From Oscillospiraceae bacterium (GTDB lineage Bacteria > Bacillota > Clostridia > Oscillospirales > Ruminococcaceae), in contig JAIEDJ010000208.1 in the NCBI GenBank assembly GCA_029068025.1, positions 1 through 6,550 on the forward strand: a DNA stretch of 6,550 bases, written 5' to 3'. Shown piece after piece: positions 5,288-6,550 of this stretch (the stretch's first letter is position 1; every line of letters starts with the position of its first letter). The translations under genes and the position numbers were made by a program. The notes beneath the pieces were generated by a model. It did not search any database. It was not told the origin of the DNA and saw nothing but the letters and a program-made list of their open reading frames with translations.

Positions 5288-6095
5288 CGTAATCGTCCAA
5301 AAAACTGTGCAGTCCTTCCTTATCCTTGTATGAAATGATCATATCCAAGCGAACACCGTGAACCGCGCGGAAGATGTTCTGCGGCACTTGAGGATTTTCC
5401 GCTTCAAGCCGCGCTATAAGCCGCTTTATTTCCTTGCGCTTTGACTCCTCTTCACGGCGCGTGACACTGCACGCGCATTGAAGAAATTCCAGATTGTTAG
5501 CGTCACGCCACGCTTCTATATCCCGTTCACGGATAAGATACAGCGGACGGATAAGCTCCATTCCCTCGTAGTTCTTGGCGCGGAGCTTCGGCAGCATGGT
5601 CTGCGTCTGCCCGCCGTATATCATTCCCATCAGCGTGCTTTCAATAATATCGTCAAAGTGATGACCCAGCGCTATTTTATTGCAGCCCATAGACCGAGCT
5701 TTTGCGTACAAATGCCCGCGCCGCATTTTCGAACATAGAAAGCACGGATTTCTCGCAGCCTTTTCCGTATGAGAAAAGATCTCGGTCTTAAAATATTCGG
5801 CAGGCGCTCCAAGCCGTTCGATATTGCTCTTTATCAGCTTCAGATCCTGTTCGGAATAACCGGGATCCATCACCAGATATCTCACATCGATCGGGTACGC
5901 GCCGCGCCGTTCCAGATCGCGGAACAGCGCCGCCATCAGCATGGAATCCTTGCCCCCGGAAATGCAGACGCACACGCGGTCGCCGCTTTTCAGCAGCTTG
6001 TATTCCTCCAGCGCACGTGAAAACCTGCGCGTTATCGTCCGCGAAAAATCCGTATGAAGGCAGTTTATGACCGTGTTATCACTTATCGCCGCCAT
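5277..6095 (-). CDS. ttcA: TtcA-type tRNA 2-thiocytidine biosynthesis protein (PP-loop ATPase)
   Basis: Members of this family adenylate and thiolate C32 of certain tRNAs to 2-thiocytidine, using ATP and a [4Fe-4S] cluster. The 272-residue protein has the PP-loop SGGKDS at 46-51 after a beta strand (VCVCI), the CxxC pair C118/C121 in PCFLCSKMRRG, and GHHFDD at 144-149. A CAC motif (C207, C209) probably supplies the third cluster ligand. These features separate it from TilS, which lacks the cysteines. The substrate has not been shown, and related PP-loop enzymes thiolate other positions, so the exact nucleotide is inferred. The start ATG (6093-6095) lies inside malQ, with a 17-base overlap and only a weak GAGAT upstream; a slightly later start is possible. 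The 3' end overlaps pulA by 11 bases (DEK-stop spanning its ATG). Confidence 0.85.
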   Translation of the reverse strand: MAAISDNTVINCLHTDFSRTITRRFSRALEEYKLLKSGDRVCVCISGGKDSMLMAALFRDLERRGAYPIDVRYLVMDPGYSEQDLKLIKSNIERLGAPAEYFKTEIFSHTEKAARNPCFLCSKMRRGHLYAKARSMGCNKIALGHHFDDIIESTLMGMIYGGQTQTMLPKLRAKNYEGMELIRPLYLIRERDIEAWRDANNLEFLQCACSVTRREEESKRKEIKRLIARLEAENPQVPQNIFRAVHGVRLDMIISYKDKEGLHSFLDDYDEK

Positions 6096-6550
6096 TTGGT
6101 TTGTATCTCATATACGTTTCGGCAAGCGACTTGAGCGCTGCCGCGTCTTTGCTTTTAAGCTGCTTCTTCAACAACCGCCAGCTCCAGTTCCCGCCAAGCG
6201 TGGAGGGGATGTTCATACGTCCTTTAGCGCCAAGTCCCAGCACGTCCTGCATAGGGATAACCGCCAAAAATGACGGCGACGCATATGCCGCGCGGATCGC
6301 GCAGAAGTTAAAGCGGTCAAACGTTCCCTTGTTCAGATAGCGCTTCGCCATTTTCGCGGAATCGCTGTCCGCGTCCTTGAGCCACCCGACGATAGTCGCG
6401 TTGTCGTGTGTGCCCGTATAGCACACGGAATTTTTCGGATAACTGTGCGGCAGATGATCGTTGTCCGCGTTTTCGGGATTGAACCCGAACTGCACTACCC
6501 TCATCCCGGGGAAACCGCTGTCCTTAAGCAGCTTTATCACGCTGTCAAAA
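6079..6550 (-). CDS. malQ: 4-alpha-glucanotransferase (amylomaltase, GH77), C-terminal part
   Basis: Amylomaltase transfers alpha-1,4-glucan segments between maltodextrins, producing glucose and longer chains in the cytoplasm. Only the last 156 codons are visible, about a third of the usual length of around 500 residues; the gene runs past the right edge. The visible part carries SGFPGMRVVQFGF, then YTGTHDN at about 6400-6420, whose Asp is the conserved GH77/GH13 region IV residue. The C-terminal block IPMQDVLGLGAKGRMNIPS and GNWSWR is typical of MalQ. The nucleophile and acid/base residues lie outside the window. The GTG codon at 6538-6540 is internal, because homology continues upstream of it (FDS just before). 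It is the first visible gene of the minus-strand operon; its promoter is not in the window. Confidence 0.93.
   Translation of the reverse strand, partial: FDSVIKLLKDSGFPGMRVVQFGFNPENADNDHLPHSYPKNSVCYTGTHDNATIVGWLKDADSDSAKMAKRYLNKGTFDRFNFCAIRAAYASPSFLAVIPMQDVLGLGAKGRMNIPSTLGGNWSWRLLKKQLKSKDAAALKSLAETYMRYKPNGGDK

Noticed and set aside
6538..6540. GTG as a start codon making a short 153-residue glucanotransferase
   Set aside because: MalQ homology continues upstream of the GTG to the window edge, so the gene is simply cut by the window.

Overview
This window looks like chromosomal DNA from a Firmicutes bacterium of the Clostridia, most likely an Oscillospiraceae/Ruminococcaceae-type gut anaerobe. 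That placement is an inference from moderate GC, the protein flavour (long-form Xaa-Pro aminopeptidase, cytoplasmic type I pullulanase next to amylomaltase, a TtcA-type enzyme) and closely packed genes. No sequence comparison was run. No rRNA, tRNA, CRISPR array, transposase or phage gene was seen, and no stretch longer than about 105 bases lacks a gene or a recognisable intergenic element.

The left quarter (1-1627, + strand) holds three tandem paralogues of a small exported or membrane-anchored protein of about 167 residues that I do not recognise. The first copy is cut by the window edge; the other two are complete. Copies 1/2 and 2/3 are separated by near-identical spacers of 104 and 103 bases. 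Each spacer contains a hairpin terminator whose 3' end supplies the -35 element of a candidate promoter for the next copy, so each downstream copy may be its own transcription unit. The copies are mosaic: copy 1 resembles copy 3 in its 5' half and copy 2 at its 3' end. All copies have conserved flanks around a strongly diverged segment.

A perfect 10-bp hairpin (1650-1675) separates this array from a convergent minus-strand operon. In transcription order the operon reads: malQ (4-alpha-glucanotransferase, only the last 156 residues visible), ttcA-like tRNA 2-thiolation enzyme, pulA-like type I pullulanase/glycogen debranching enzyme, and a Xaa-Pro aminopeptidase. The junctions are very tight (17-base overlap, 11-base overlap, 3-base gap), which implies one transcript and probable translational coupling. 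MalQ and the pullulanase fit together in cytoplasmic glycogen/maltodextrin breakdown: debranching of alpha-1,6 linkages plus rearrangement of the released linear dextrins. The tRNA-modifying enzyme and the peptidase have no obvious metabolic link to them.

The most notable points are the array of diversified exported paralogues with built-in terminator/promoter cassettes, a four-residue insertion between the first two metal-binding aspartates of the aminopeptidase, and the tRNA-thiolase gene lodged by overlaps inside a glycan operon.
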